Shown: one piece after another, positions 1-6,705 of the stretch
How positions within the stretch are numbered: position 1 is the stretch's first letter
Layout of the letters: each line of letters begins with the position of its first letter
Assembly (NCBI RefSeq): GCF_029263155.1
Contig: NZ_JAJCYB010000108.1
Span: 1 to 35,287, forward strand
DNA length: 35,287 nucleotides
Direction of reading: 5' to 3'
Source: Pseudonocardia sp.
GTDB taxonomy: Bacteria; Actinomycetota; Actinomycetes; Mycobacteriales; Pseudonocardiaceae
Made by a program: the position numbers and the translations under genes
Notes under the pieces: generated by a model
Told to the model about the DNA's origin: nothing
Database searches by the model: none
What the model saw: only the letters and a program-made list of their open reading frames with translations

Positions 1-138
1 GCCCTCCAACGTCGACCTGCCGTCGTCACCGTGTCGTCGGCGACCAACGAGATCAACACGCCGCGCCGCACGCCCCCATCGTCGTCACGCCCGAGGACGA
101 CCTCGCCCCGCTACGTCGTCGTTCTCAGCGGCGGCTGA
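1..138 (+). other. Possible 3' end of an unidentified truncated reading frame
   Basis: One frame is open from the first base to a TGA at 136-138, giving 45 codons that end in a VVVLSGG-like tail. I recognise no family. It may be the C-terminal end of a gene that starts outside the window, or chance openness in GC-rich DNA. Between 139 and 430 I see no convincing gene, only the palindromes listed separately. Confidence 0.15.
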
Positions 139-251
139 CAGGCGGCATGGCGCGCGGGGGTCAGTTTTCACGTGCCGTCGACAGGCCGGGGCGGAGTGGC
201 GAGTGAGCAAGGGTCGCGCAGCGTGGCGTCGTTCTTGTCCGAAGGGGGACT

Positions 252-265
252 CGAACACCTGTTCG
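252..265. promoter_or_regulatory. LexA-type SOS box
   Basis: The site CGAACACCTGTTCG is a perfect 14-bp inverted repeat of form CGAAC-N4-GTTCG, the LexA operator pattern of Gram-positive bacteria. Read on the other strand (CGAACAGGTGTTCG) it resembles the mycobacterial recA operator as I remember it. It lies about 165 bp upstream of the AbrB-like gene and 550 bp upstream of the recombinase. The inference is SOS control of the integration module. The divergent minus strand has no recognisable gene. Confidence 0.6.
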
Positions 266-310
266 TTGCATCTCTGCAACATCCGACGTGCCCGTGTTCA
301 AGCGCGCTTG
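265..310. repeat. Palindrome cluster beside the SOS box
   Basis: GTTGCA (265-270) and TGCAAC (275-280) form a 6-bp hairpin with a 4-base loop, and CAAGCGCGCTTG (299-310) is a perfect 12-bp palindrome. Together with the SOS box there are three palindromes in about 60 bp. Such clusters occur at recombinase arm sites and at operators; which applies here cannot be told from the sequence. Confidence 0.4.
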
Positions 311-430
311 ACCCCGCCCCGAACAGCAGCTCCACGCCTTCAATTGTCCCCGTTGACCAGCGTCGTACCGGCTGTCATCCCGAGCCGGACGGTGCTGGGA
401 GCCCGGTCGCAGCGCACGGAGCGACCCGCG

Positions 431-817
431 ATGAGGGGGGCGCCCGTCCCGGATCTGCCGTCCCGTTCTGCGCCCCATCTCGTGTACGGACTCGCGGTGC
501 TGGACCGGTACGGACGCCTCGCCGAGCGAGCCGTGCTGCACGCGCTGGGCTGGACCCCCGCCCAGCCGCTGGACCTCACGGTGGTTCTCGGCTCCGTCCT
601 CGTCGTGCCGGCGACCGAGGCGCGGTCCAGGATCGGCGCCGATCTCTACCTCCGTCTCCCGGTGGGTGTGCGCCGAGCCTGCCGGCTCGCGGCCGGTGAC
701 CGCGTTCTCCTCGTCGCCGACCCCATCGCCGGCCGGCTCCTGCTCCACCCGCCTGTGGCGCTGGACGTCGTGCTCACCGCCCACCACGCCGCGATGATCG
801 AGGGTGTGACGCCGTGA
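431..817 (+). CDS. AbrB/SpoVT-like small protein preceding the recombinase
   Basis: This encodes 128 residues. Two segments resemble the swapped-hairpin AbrB/SpoVT fold: one around residues 18-50 (LDRYGRL...) and a clearer one around 75-115 (LRLPVGVRRACRLAAGDRVLLVAD). AbrB-like proteins bind DNA as dimers and often act as transition-state regulators or antitoxins. The ATG at 431 is chosen because GGAG lies nine bases upstream, while the frame further 5' has poor, low-complexity composition. Its stop overlaps the recombinase start (GTGA at 814-817), so the two are translationally coupled. It may regulate or assist recombination, but that role is inferred from position only. Confidence 0.55.
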   Translation: MRGAPVPDLPSRSAPHLVYGLAVLDRYGRLAERAVLHALGWTPAQPLDLTVVLGSVLVVPATEARSRIGADLYLRLPVGVRRACRLAAGDRVLLVADPIAGRLLLHPPVALDVVLTAHHAAMIEGVTP

Positions 818-1872
818 CCACGCCACAGCCACGCGGGGCCACGATCGACCACGGACGGCAGGCCGAGCTCGACGCCGCGCGGCTGCTGCTCGACCGGATG
901 GGCATCTCCCCGTCCGATCTGCTCGCCGCGGCCCGACCACGCGCGACAGTTCCGACGTTCGCCCAGTACGTGCCACGAGTGCGGGACGCCGTCAGCGACG
1001 GAACACGCCGGCTGTACGGCTCCTACTGGAACCGGATCCTCGACCGCTGGCCGGATCGTCGGCTCGACGAGGTCAACGCGACCGACATCCGGCAGCTCGT
1101 CGAGAACACCAAGGCGAACCTGGTGGCCCGACGCAGCAACCGGGGTGGCCGCAGCGCGGCCGAGCATGTGATCAGCGCGCTGCGTTGCGTGTACCGGCAT
1201 GCCGAGGACGACGGCCTGATCGACGCGGACGACAACCCGGCCCGGAAAGTGGCCAAGCCGCGGCGGCTGCCCAGCACGCGCCGGGCCGTTCCGGACGAGC
1301 GGCTCGCCGAGATCCATCACGCTGCGGCGACCACCGGGGACGACCCGGCACTGGACACGCTCCTGCTGCGCCTGCACGTCGAGACCGCCTGCCGCCGCGC
1401 CGGCGCTCTCGCGTTGCGGCCCCAGGACCTTGACCCCGACCAGTGTCTGGTCTTCCTGCGGGAGAAGGCCGGCACCGTGCGCTCGCAGCCGGTGTCCCCG
1501 ACGCTGATGGCGCACCTGCAGCATCACGCCGCCGAGCGGCATGCCGTCCGGGACGGGCAGCTGGTGCGGTACGCGTCGGGGCGTCCGATGACCCGGCGCC
1601 GCTACGACCATCTGTGGACCCGGCTCGGCGACGCGCTGCCCTGGGTGGCCGTCCAGCAGGTCTCGACGCACTGGCTGCGGCACACCACCTTGACGTGGGT
1701 CGAGCGGAACTTCGGGTTCGCCGTCGCGCACGCCTACGCCGGGCATACCGACGGCGGCGGGGACGGCTCGTCGACCTCGACGTACGTGCGGGCCAATGTC
1801 CAGGAGGTAGCGGCCGCGCTTGCCGCCCTCACCGGCGAGCACCACCCGCTCGCGGGAGCGGCGCGCCGGTGA
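814..1872 (+). CDS. Tyrosine site-specific recombinase (integrase)
   Basis: This 352-residue protein has an N-terminal SAM-like/core-binding region (about 45-150) and a C-terminal catalytic domain. The tyrosine recombinase residues are visible: Arg in TACRRAGAL (R194), Lys in LREKAG (K218), the HWLRH motif (H286, R289), AGHTD (H311) and the nucleophile in STSTYVRA (Y324). Length and layout fit XerC/D-like and phage-type integrases. The GTG start overlaps the stop of the AbrB-like gene. No excisionase or replication gene is seen nearby. It suggests that a mobile element edge lies here, although neither attachment site can be fixed from this window alone. Confidence 0.93.
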   Translation: MTTPQPRGATIDHGRQAELDAARLLLDRMGISPSDLLAAARPRATVPTFAQYVPRVRDAVSDGTRRLYGSYWNRILDRWPDRRLDEVNATDIRQLVENTKANLVARRSNRGGRSAAEHVISALRCVYRHAEDDGLIDADDNPARKVAKPRRLPSTRRAVPDERLAEIHHAAATTGDDPALDTLLLRLHVETACRRAGALALRPQDLDPDQCLVFLREKAGTVRSQPVSPTLMAHLQHHAAERHAVRDGQLVRYASGRPMTRRRYDHLWTRLGDALPWVAVQQVSTHWLRHTTLTWVERNFGFAVAHAYAGHTDGGGDGSSTSTYVRANVQEVAAALAALTGEHHPLAGAARR

Positions 1873-2025
1873 ACGGCGATCGGGAGCCAGGTCGGGCTGG
1901 GCGGCTCGCCCGCGAGTCTCTCGTGACCAGCGTATGTGAGTTCCGCCCCTGTAGGTATCGGAGAGCCGAGAGGCCCCGGTTCGTGCGAGGAGTCCGGCGG
2001 TGACAGTGCCGAGGACGTCGGGCAC

Positions 2026-2256
2026 GCCACCGGCCGTGGCGAGCACGGCGGGAGGGCGCAGCGGGAGGCAAGCCACGTCCGGGAACACCCGGACCCGCTC
2101 GGTGCTGGCCAGGATCGTGGCCATCAGCGACCAGGCGTCCAGGAACCGGCTCTGGTAGGGGTGGTCCTGAACGCCGATCAGGTCCAGCCCGCTCCGATCG
2201 GCCAGCTCGGCGACCTGCAGGATGTGCTCCACCGCGTCGGCGTGCGGCGTCGCGAA
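2026..2256 (-). pseudogene. Luciferase-like (LLM, probably F420-type) monooxygenase fragment
   Basis: Read on the minus strand, about 77 residues match the N-terminal part of bacterial luciferase-like monooxygenases. Visible pieces are AELADRSGLDLIGVQDHPYQ, then a helix with FLDAWSL, then TERVRVFPDVACLPLRPPA. The family normally runs to about 280-340 residues. Here the similarity begins without the initiating strand, next to the IS-like sequence, and stops after about 77 residues, after which the frame is unlike the family. It is a broken gene. The cofactor assignment is a guess from the DHPYQ-type motif. Confidence 0.6.
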
Positions 2257-2301
2257 CCTCCGCCTTTCACCGTGATCTTGGCGTGAGCGTGTCGTGACAG
2301 T

Positions 2302-2372
2302 GAAAAGTGCCCCTGAGCTGGGAGAATGCGGTTGCTGAAGTCGCAGAACACCCAGATCGAGGAGCACTTTTC
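2302..2372. repeat. Inverted repeat upstream of the transposase start
   Basis: GAAAAGTGC (2302-2310) and GCACTTTTC (2364-2372) are perfect 9-bp inverted copies about 53 bp apart. The right arm ends two bases before the GTG of the transposase remnant. Such an arrangement could sequester the translation start and damp transposase expression, but that function is inferred. Confidence 0.5.
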
Positions 2373-2374
2373 CG

Positions 2375-2494
2375 GTGCACGATAGCGCGTGGTCCACGGA
2401 CCTGACGGTAGAAGTCGACGGGCACGGGGTGGTGTCGCACACCGGGTCGGCGGTGCTGCGCCTGGTCGCTGACGGGACCGGGCTGACCGACACC
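2375..2494 (+). pseudogene. IS1380-family transposase, N-terminal fragment
   Basis: About 40 residues from a GTG at 2375 (TVEVDGHGVVSHTGSAVLRL, then VADGTGLTD) resemble the N-terminus of actinobacterial IS1380-type transposases, in which a 'GLTxxLSxAL' helix and a HDRGRVL segment should follow. Here the similarity ends after GLTDT, and the frame runs through Pro/Thr-rich sequence to a stop at 2612-2614. The DDE catalytic domain is absent, so the product cannot act as a transposase. Confidence 0.5.
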
Positions 2495-2671
2495 CGGCAC
2501 GACGCACACCCACCGACCCAGGAGCCCCTACCGGACCGTGGAACCGGCGCCACCGACACGACGTCGGCCCCACCCGCGGCCACCACCCGAACCACAGATC
2601 AACAACGGAGGTGAAGATCACCAACGACGGCCCGCCAGCCCGACCTACACACCCGGTGAATGATCAAGGCG

Positions 2672-3061
2672 AACACCCCGAAACCGTGGGTCTCGTCGAC
2701 AGTCGCCCATCGTCATCCCCTACTCGACAACCGTCCGGTCTGACCGAAATCATGGTGCGTGCGCGATTCCCCGGTCGATCCGCTGGAGTGGAATCAGGAG
2801 CTTGAGATCTACGTACGTTTGCGTGTGTCGGGCGATGTGAAGATGTCAGTGGATGCGCGAATAATGTCAGTAGCCGTTATCCGACACGACCAGGCCAAGA
2901 CCTGTGTCACTCTCGGTTCCATGAGCCGCGGGCGACCCAGACCGGAGCGGGGACCGGGACGGCAGAGCCGCGACCCGGTCGACGCCGGTTGGATGACGCC
3001 CGACTACATCAACGGCTTCCTCGACGATGACGACAACGACGACGACCCCGGCGGCTCGGTC
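2672..3061. other. Stretch with no recognisable gene
   Basis: Open frames here are short and of low-complexity composition, for example an Asp/Asn-rich run near 3024-3048. None has both a ribosome-binding site and family resemblance. The only marked structure is a direct repeat at 2843-2871. It reads like scar DNA between element remnants. Confidence 0.4.
2843..2871 (+). repeat. Direct repeat ATGTCAGT, 21-bp spacing
   Basis: ATGTCAGT occurs at 2843-2850 and again at 2864-2871, two helical turns apart. Spaced repeats of this kind occur at the ends of some insertion sequences (IS21-type ends, for example), which fits the surrounding debris. No transposase of that family is present. Confidence 0.3.
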
Positions 3062-3205
3062 GGGCCAACTGGCCGTCGCGAAGGCCCAGGCGCCGAGCTG
3101 AGCGGGATCGGCGCGGCCGAACGGACGTTCCAAGCTCTGTCCCTGACCGGCGCCGTAGCCGTCGCTGGAGACCATGAAGTTGTGCACTCGTACCAATTGA
3201 GCCAC
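3062..3205 (-). pseudogene. Dihydrofolate-reductase-family (RibD C-terminal-like) N-terminal fragment
   Basis: From an ATG at 3205 on the minus strand, about 48 residues (MAQLVRVHNFMVSSDGYGAG, then GQSLERPFG, then WAFATASW) match the start of the DHFR/RibD-C-like reductases common in actinobacteria, which are normally about 190-210 residues. After this the frame becomes a run of valines and unrelated sequence, so the gene is truncated at its 3' side. The upstream sequence could still carry its promoter. It is another broken gene at this boundary. Confidence 0.55.
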
Positions 3206-3266
3206 GGCGACCCAGTCCCTTCCTCAGATGCCTTTGGTCGATGGTTCTGACCGCTCGGCAGAGTAG

Positions 3267-3317
3267 GACTCATCGCAGCCTGAGTCAGTTGACGAGCCAG
3301 AAGAGGTGCTGTATGAC
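3267..3317 (+). promoter_or_regulatory. Putative araC1 promoter with adjoining palindrome
   Basis: TTGACG (3289-3294) and TATGAC (3312-3317) are spaced by 17 bp and precede the first AraC gene by about 60 bp. Directly upstream of the -35 box lies a perfect inverted repeat, GACTCA (3267-3272) and TGAGTC (3281-3286), with an 8-bp spacer. This placement suits an activator or autoregulatory site. It does not resemble the GCGCAA-type repeats of the catabolic promoters. Confidence 0.4.
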
Positions 3318-3375
3318 ATGTGAACGCTGGATCGTCGGCCTCGCGGGCCGACCAGGCAGCAGTGTAGGAGCTGCA

Positions 3376-4353
3376 ATGCGTCCGAACGAGCTAGTCCGGC
3401 GACACGCCTCGGTGCGCACCGCCGACGTCGACCAGGCTCGCGAGGCGGTTGCCAAGATCTTCACGCCGCACCGTCTCGAGCTGCTCGGCAGCACGGCGCC
3501 TCTCGACGCCCGCCTCGAAGCAGTCAGCTTCGGCAGTGTGACGACGGGCCGATTGAGGTACGGCTCCGACGTCCACCTGCTCAATCTCGAGGCACTGGAA
3601 TCATACTTCGTGAACATCCCGCTCGCGGGCTACACGGAGTCGCGCTCCGGCAACGCGTCCGTGGTGAGCACACCCGAGCGGGCAGCCGTGTTCGTCCCGG
3701 ACCTACCCGGCGAGATCAGGTGGCAAGCCGACTGCACCCAGCTCTGCGTGAAGTTCGACCGGGTGGCGCTCGAGCTCGAGCTCGAGGGGTTGCTCGGACG
3801 GCCTGCTGCCAAGCCCATCAGCTTCGTGACTAGCATGGATCTCACCACCGCCGTGAGCCAGAGCTGGCTCGCGGCGGTGACGCTGCTCGAGCGGGAGCAC
3901 CACCGGTCCGACAGTGTGGTCCTGCAGCCGCCCGCGGCCGCGCATTTCGAGCACCTCCTCCTCACCGGCTTCCTGCTGGCCCACACGCACAACTACTCCG
4001 CGACGCTGCTCGAAGCCCGCCCGCGAGCACAGCCGCGTGCCGTCAAGCAGGCCGTCGATCTCATCGAGAGCGAGCCGGAGGCGCCACTGACCGCGTCCGA
4101 AATCGCACGCCGGGTGGGCATCAGCGTGCGGGCCCTCCAGGAGGGGTTCAAGGACTACGTCGGCATGCCCCCGATGACCTACCTGCGCGAGGTCCGCCTG
4201 GCCCGCGCACACGACGACCTCCGGCGCGCCGACCCCGGCATCGTCGGCGTCGCCGATGTCGCCACCCGGTGGGGCTTCACCCACCTGGGTCGGTTCGGGG
4301 TCGCCTACCGCCGCAAGTTCGGGGTGGCACCGTCGCGCACCCTCCGTTCCTGA
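3376..4353 (+). CDS. AraC-family transcriptional regulator (copy 1)
   Basis: This encodes 325 residues. Residues ~30-200 form an AraC_binding_2-like sensing domain (LELLG...LDARL...PLAGYTESRSG...LPGEIRWQADCTQLCVKFD). The last ~100 residues are a paired helix-turn-helix domain (ASEIARRVGISVRALQEGFK, then GMPPMTYLREVRL, then VATRWGFTHLGRFGVAYRRKFG). AGGAG at 3366-3370 fixes the ATG at 3376; a longer upstream frame lacks such a site. It stands alone just upstream of the first catabolic operon and is a clear paralogue of the regulator at 18120. Similar regulators (alkane/benzoate AraC type) activate aromatic-degradation genes when the substrate or an intermediate binds. The repeats at 4394-4474 are the probable targets. 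Confidence 0.92.
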   Translation: MRPNELVRRHASVRTADVDQAREAVAKIFTPHRLELLGSTAPLDARLEAVSFGSVTTGRLRYGSDVHLLNLEALESYFVNIPLAGYTESRSGNASVVSTPERAAVFVPDLPGEIRWQADCTQLCVKFDRVALELELEGLLGRPAAKPISFVTSMDLTTAVSQSWLAAVTLLEREHHRSDSVVLQPPAAAHFEHLLLTGFLLAHTHNYSATLLEARPRAQPRAVKQAVDLIESEPEAPLTASEIARRVGISVRALQEGFKDYVGMPPMTYLREVRLARAHDDLRRADPGIVGVADVATRWGFTHLGRFGVAYRRKFGVAPSRTLRS

Positions 4354-4356
4354 CGC

Positions 4357-4372
4357 CGGCCGGGAGCGGCCG
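4357..4372 (+). terminator. Possible hairpin after araC1
   Basis: CGGCCG-GGAG-CGGCCG forms a 6-bp all-GC stem starting four bases after the stop codon. There is no T-run, so intrinsic termination is uncertain, as usual in actinomycetes. Confidence 0.3.
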
Positions 4373-4393
4373 CGACATCGGGCCGATTCGAAC

Positions 4394-4474
4394 GCGCAAT
4401 CCGGAGTGCCCGCCGCGCTGAGCGGAGTGCCCGTGCGTAATGCGGAGGATTCGCAGCGCAAAGCGGATGGATTC
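4394..4474 (+). promoter_or_regulatory. Four-copy operator array for the first catabolic promoter
   Basis: Four direct repeats with approximate consensus GCGCAAWSCGGAGT begin at 4394, 4415, 4435 and 4456, so they are 21, 20 and 21 bp apart and lie on one face of the helix. The last copy starts 39 bp before the -35 box. The same motif occurs upstream of the second operon with matching promoter-proximal geometry. This is the expected layout for AraC-type activators, whose two HTH motifs contact successive major grooves. Binding by the AraC proteins of this window is inferred. Confidence 0.7.
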
Positions 4475-4494
4475 GCTGATTTTTCCGAGCATGC

Positions 4495-4524
4495 TTGACC
4501 CGTTCGTTCTGTCATGGCTAGTCT
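4495..4524 (+). promoter_or_regulatory. Promoter of the first catabolic operon
   Basis: TTGACC (4495-4500) and TAGTCT (4519-4524) are separated by 18 bp. Downstream follows CTCCCATCACAGAG, which resembles the CACAGAG-containing stretch after the second operon's promoter. The transcript would start near 4531 and leave a leader of about 40 nt. Confidence 0.55.
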
Positions 4525-4569
4525 CTCCCATCACAGAGATGAGTTCTGCCAGACAGAGAAGGTGGGTCG

Positions 4570-5655
4570 ATGTCGATCGTCGGAGTTCCGACGCTTCCCG
4601 AGTTCGACACAGAGCTCGAGGCAGCGAATCTGCGGGGGCAATGGTTGTACGACGAGATGCTGGAAAGCGTCGTCGGGGGACCGAAGCCGGCCGGTATTCC
4701 CTTCTTGTGGCGGTGGGAGGACGTCTACGCGAAACTGCAGAAGTCGTGTGATGTGCTTCCCGAGAGTTTCACCGCCAGGCGCAACCTCTCGTTCATGAAC
4801 CCGGCGACCCGGGGAACGACGCACACAATGAACATGGGCATGCAGATGCTCAAGCCGGGCGAGATCGCCTGGGCGCACCGGCACACCATGGCGGCGTTGC
4901 GCTTCGCTATCCAAGGAGGTCCCGGCCTCGTCACCGTGGTGGACGGCGAGCCGTGCCAGATGGACGACTACGACCTCGTCCTCACTCCCCGATGGACCTG
5001 GCACGACCACCACAACGGGACCACCGAGAACGTCGTGTGGCTCGACGTCCTGGACATCGGTCTCGTACTCGGGCTGAACGTCCCGTTCTACGAGTCGCTC
5101 GGTGAGATGCGGCAGCCCGAGCGGCTGAGCCCGGGGGAGCACCTCGCCGACCGCGGAGGCCTGGTCCGCCCGGTCTGGGAGCAGACGAAGGCGACGAACT
5201 TCCCGTTCCGCTACCCGTGGCGCGACGTCGAGCAGCAGCTCCGGCGGATGGCGGACGTGCCCGGCAGCCCCTACGACGGGGTCGTCCTGCGGTACGCGAA
5301 CCCGGTGACCGGCGGATCCACGATGCCGACGTTGGACTGCTGGGTGCAGATGCTCCGGCCCGGCCAGCAGACCGCGGCCCACCAGCACACCTCCAGCGCC
5401 GTCTACTTCGTCGTGCGCGGCGAGGGGACCACCGTCGTCGACGGTGTGGAGCTGCAGTGGGGCCCGCACGACAGCTTCGTCGTCCCGAACTGGAGCACCC
5501 ACCACTTCGTCAACTCCGGGGCCGGGGAGGCCGTCCTGTTCTCGGTGAACGACATCCCCACCTACCGGGCACTGGACCTCTACCACGAGAAGCCGGAGCT
5601 GTCCCTCGGCGTGCAGCCGGTCCCTCCCGCCCCGGCGAACGTCCGCGTCCGCTGA
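4570..5655 (+). CDS. Gentisate/1-hydroxy-2-naphthoate dioxygenase-type bicupin
   Basis: This 361-residue protein belongs to the gentisate 1,2-dioxygenase family, which includes salicylate and 1-hydroxy-2-naphthoate dioxygenases (PhdI). These cytosolic Fe(II) enzymes cleave a ring beside a carboxylate. The N-terminal cupin shows AWAHRHTMAALRF (His103, His105) and TWHDHH (His145), the usual iron ligands. The second cupin (about 245-335) retains AAHQHTSS and NWSTHHFVN. Length fits the family (about 340-390). It is the first gene of the operon and is followed by a PhdJ-type aldolase, which favours a PhdI-like role: opening a hydroxy-aromatic acid to a benzalpyruvate-type product. Gentisate or salicylate as substrate cannot be excluded. 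Confidence 0.85.
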   Translation: MSIVGVPTLPEFDTELEAANLRGQWLYDEMLESVVGGPKPAGIPFLWRWEDVYAKLQKSCDVLPESFTARRNLSFMNPATRGTTHTMNMGMQMLKPGEIAWAHRHTMAALRFAIQGGPGLVTVVDGEPCQMDDYDLVLTPRWTWHDHHNGTTENVVWLDVLDIGLVLGLNVPFYESLGEMRQPERLSPGEHLADRGGLVRPVWEQTKATNFPFRYPWRDVEQQLRRMADVPGSPYDGVVLRYANPVTGGSTMPTLDCWVQMLRPGQQTAAHQHTSSAVYFVVRGEGTTVVDGVELQWGPHDSFVVPNWSTHHFVNSGAGEAVLFSVNDIPTYRALDLYHEKPELSLGVQPVPPAPANVRVR

Positions 5656-5680
5656 GTACCACCGACGAGAGGCAGTGCAG

Positions 5681-6703
5681 GTGACCAACCCGAAGTTGAC
5701 CGTCGACGACATCACCGGCGTCGTCGGGATCATCCCCACGCCGTCCACCCCGACGGCCGACCGGTGGGACGCCGAGGACACCGTCGACCTCGACGAGGCG
5801 TCGAGGCTGGCCGACGCGATGGTCCGCGGTGGTGTCGACGTGCTCATGACCACGGGCACGTTCGGTGAATGTGCCTCCCTGACCTGGAACGAGCAGCAGG
5901 ACTTCGTCGACACGGTCGTGGAGACGGTGGCCGGGCGGATCCCGGTGTTCGCGGGCGCGACCACGCTCAACACCCGGGACACGATCGCGCGGGGCCGGCG
6001 GCTGGGCGAGATCGGCGCCGACGGCCTGTTCGTCGGCCGCCCGATGTGGCTGCCCCTCGACGACACCGGCATCGTCCGTTTCTACCGCGACGTGACCGAC
6101 GCGCTGCCCGGGGTGCCGCTGGTCGTCTACGACAATCCGGGCGCCTTCAAGGGGAAGATCGGGCCGGGAGCCTACGAGCAGCTCAGCCGGATCCCCCAGA
6201 TCGTCGCGGCGAAGCACCTCGGGCTGCTCAGCGGGGCGGCCTTCCTGTCCGACCTGCGCGCCGTGGACGGCCGGATGCGGCTGCTGCCGCTCGAGACCGA
6301 CTGGTACTACTTCGCGCGGCTGTTCCCGGACGAGGTCACCGCCTGCTGGTCGGGCAACGTCGCGTGCGGCCCGGCGCCTGCGACGCACCTGCGGGACCTC
6401 ATCAAGGCCCAGAGCTGGGACGAGTGCAGGGCGCTCACCGACGAGCTCGAGCGCGCCCTCGAACCGCTCTATCCCGGCGGCAACTTCCCCGAGTTCCTCA
6501 AGTACAGCATCCAGCTCGACAACGCCCAGTTCCAGGGCGCCGGCTTCATGCGCACCGGGCCCACCCGGCCCCCCTACACCGAGGTGCCGGAGTCCTACCT
6601 GGAGGGCGCGCGCGAAGCGGGACGCCGCTGGGCCGCGCTGCACCAGCGCTACGAGGCGCTGTCCGAGGAACCAGGGGTTTCATCGATCGATCGAGAGAGG
6701 TAG
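5681..6703 (+). CDS. NahE/PhdJ-type hydratase-aldolase (DapA superfamily), copy 1
   Basis: This 340-residue class I aldolase is related to trans-o-hydroxybenzylidenepyruvate (NahE) and trans-2'-carboxybenzalpyruvate (PhdJ) hydratase-aldolases. These hydrate the side-chain double bond and release pyruvate plus an aromatic aldehyde. The DapA-type Schiff-base lysine lies in IVAAKHLG (K178) and the catalytic tyrosine in LVVYDNPGAF (Y150). TTGTFGECASLTW is the motif characteristic of the NahE/PhdJ branch. GTG at 5681 is preferred over GTG at 5675 because GAGAGG (5666-5671) is then nine bases upstream. It sits directly after the PhdI-like dioxygenase, as expected if it takes that enzyme's product. 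Confidence 0.88.
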   Translation: MTNPKLTVDDITGVVGIIPTPSTPTADRWDAEDTVDLDEASRLADAMVRGGVDVLMTTGTFGECASLTWNEQQDFVDTVVETVAGRIPVFAGATTLNTRDTIARGRRLGEIGADGLFVGRPMWLPLDDTGIVRFYRDVTDALPGVPLVVYDNPGAFKGKIGPGAYEQLSRIPQIVAAKHLGLLSGAAFLSDLRAVDGRMRLLPLETDWYYFARLFPDEVTACWSGNVACGPAPATHLRDLIKAQSWDECRALTDELERALEPLYPGGNFPEFLKYSIQLDNAQFQGAGFMRTGPTRPPYTEVPESYLEGAREAGRRWAALHQRYEALSEEPGVSSIDRER

Positions 6704-6705
6704 CT

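Larger units (their letters stand above)
2270..2671 (+). mobile_element. IS1380-like element remnant (internally deleted or truncated)
   Basis: This stretch holds a leader-like inverted repeat followed by the first ~40 codons of an IS1380-type transposase, then unrelated sequence. A segment near 2653-2671 (GGTGAATGATCAAGGC) recalls IS1380-type ends, but I could not pair it with a matching left end, so both boundaries are approximate. The left part directly abuts the broken monooxygenase gene, consistent with insertion into it. No target-site duplication was identified. Confidence 0.4.

Noticed and set aside
235..340. Possible tRNA gene on the minus strand (GTGTTCGAGTCC resembles a T-arm)
   Set aside because: No acceptor pairing, D-arm or anticodon stem can be built upstream; the resemblance is better explained by the SOS palindrome, with an attachment-site remnant as a minor alternative.
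2759..3250. Plus-strand open frame of 163 codons
   Set aside because: No ribosome-binding site, Asp-rich low-complexity middle, no family resemblance, and it runs across the minus-strand DHFR-family fragment.
4394..4474. CRISPR array
   Set aside because: Repeats are about 14 bp, imperfect, and spaced by 20-21 bp without distinct spacers; they are operator-like.
4531..6072. Long minus-strand open frame antisense to the cupin and aldolase genes
   Set aside because: Its Arg/Val/His-rich product has no domain resemblance; it is a shadow of high third-position GC in the real genes, as are similar antisense frames across the window.
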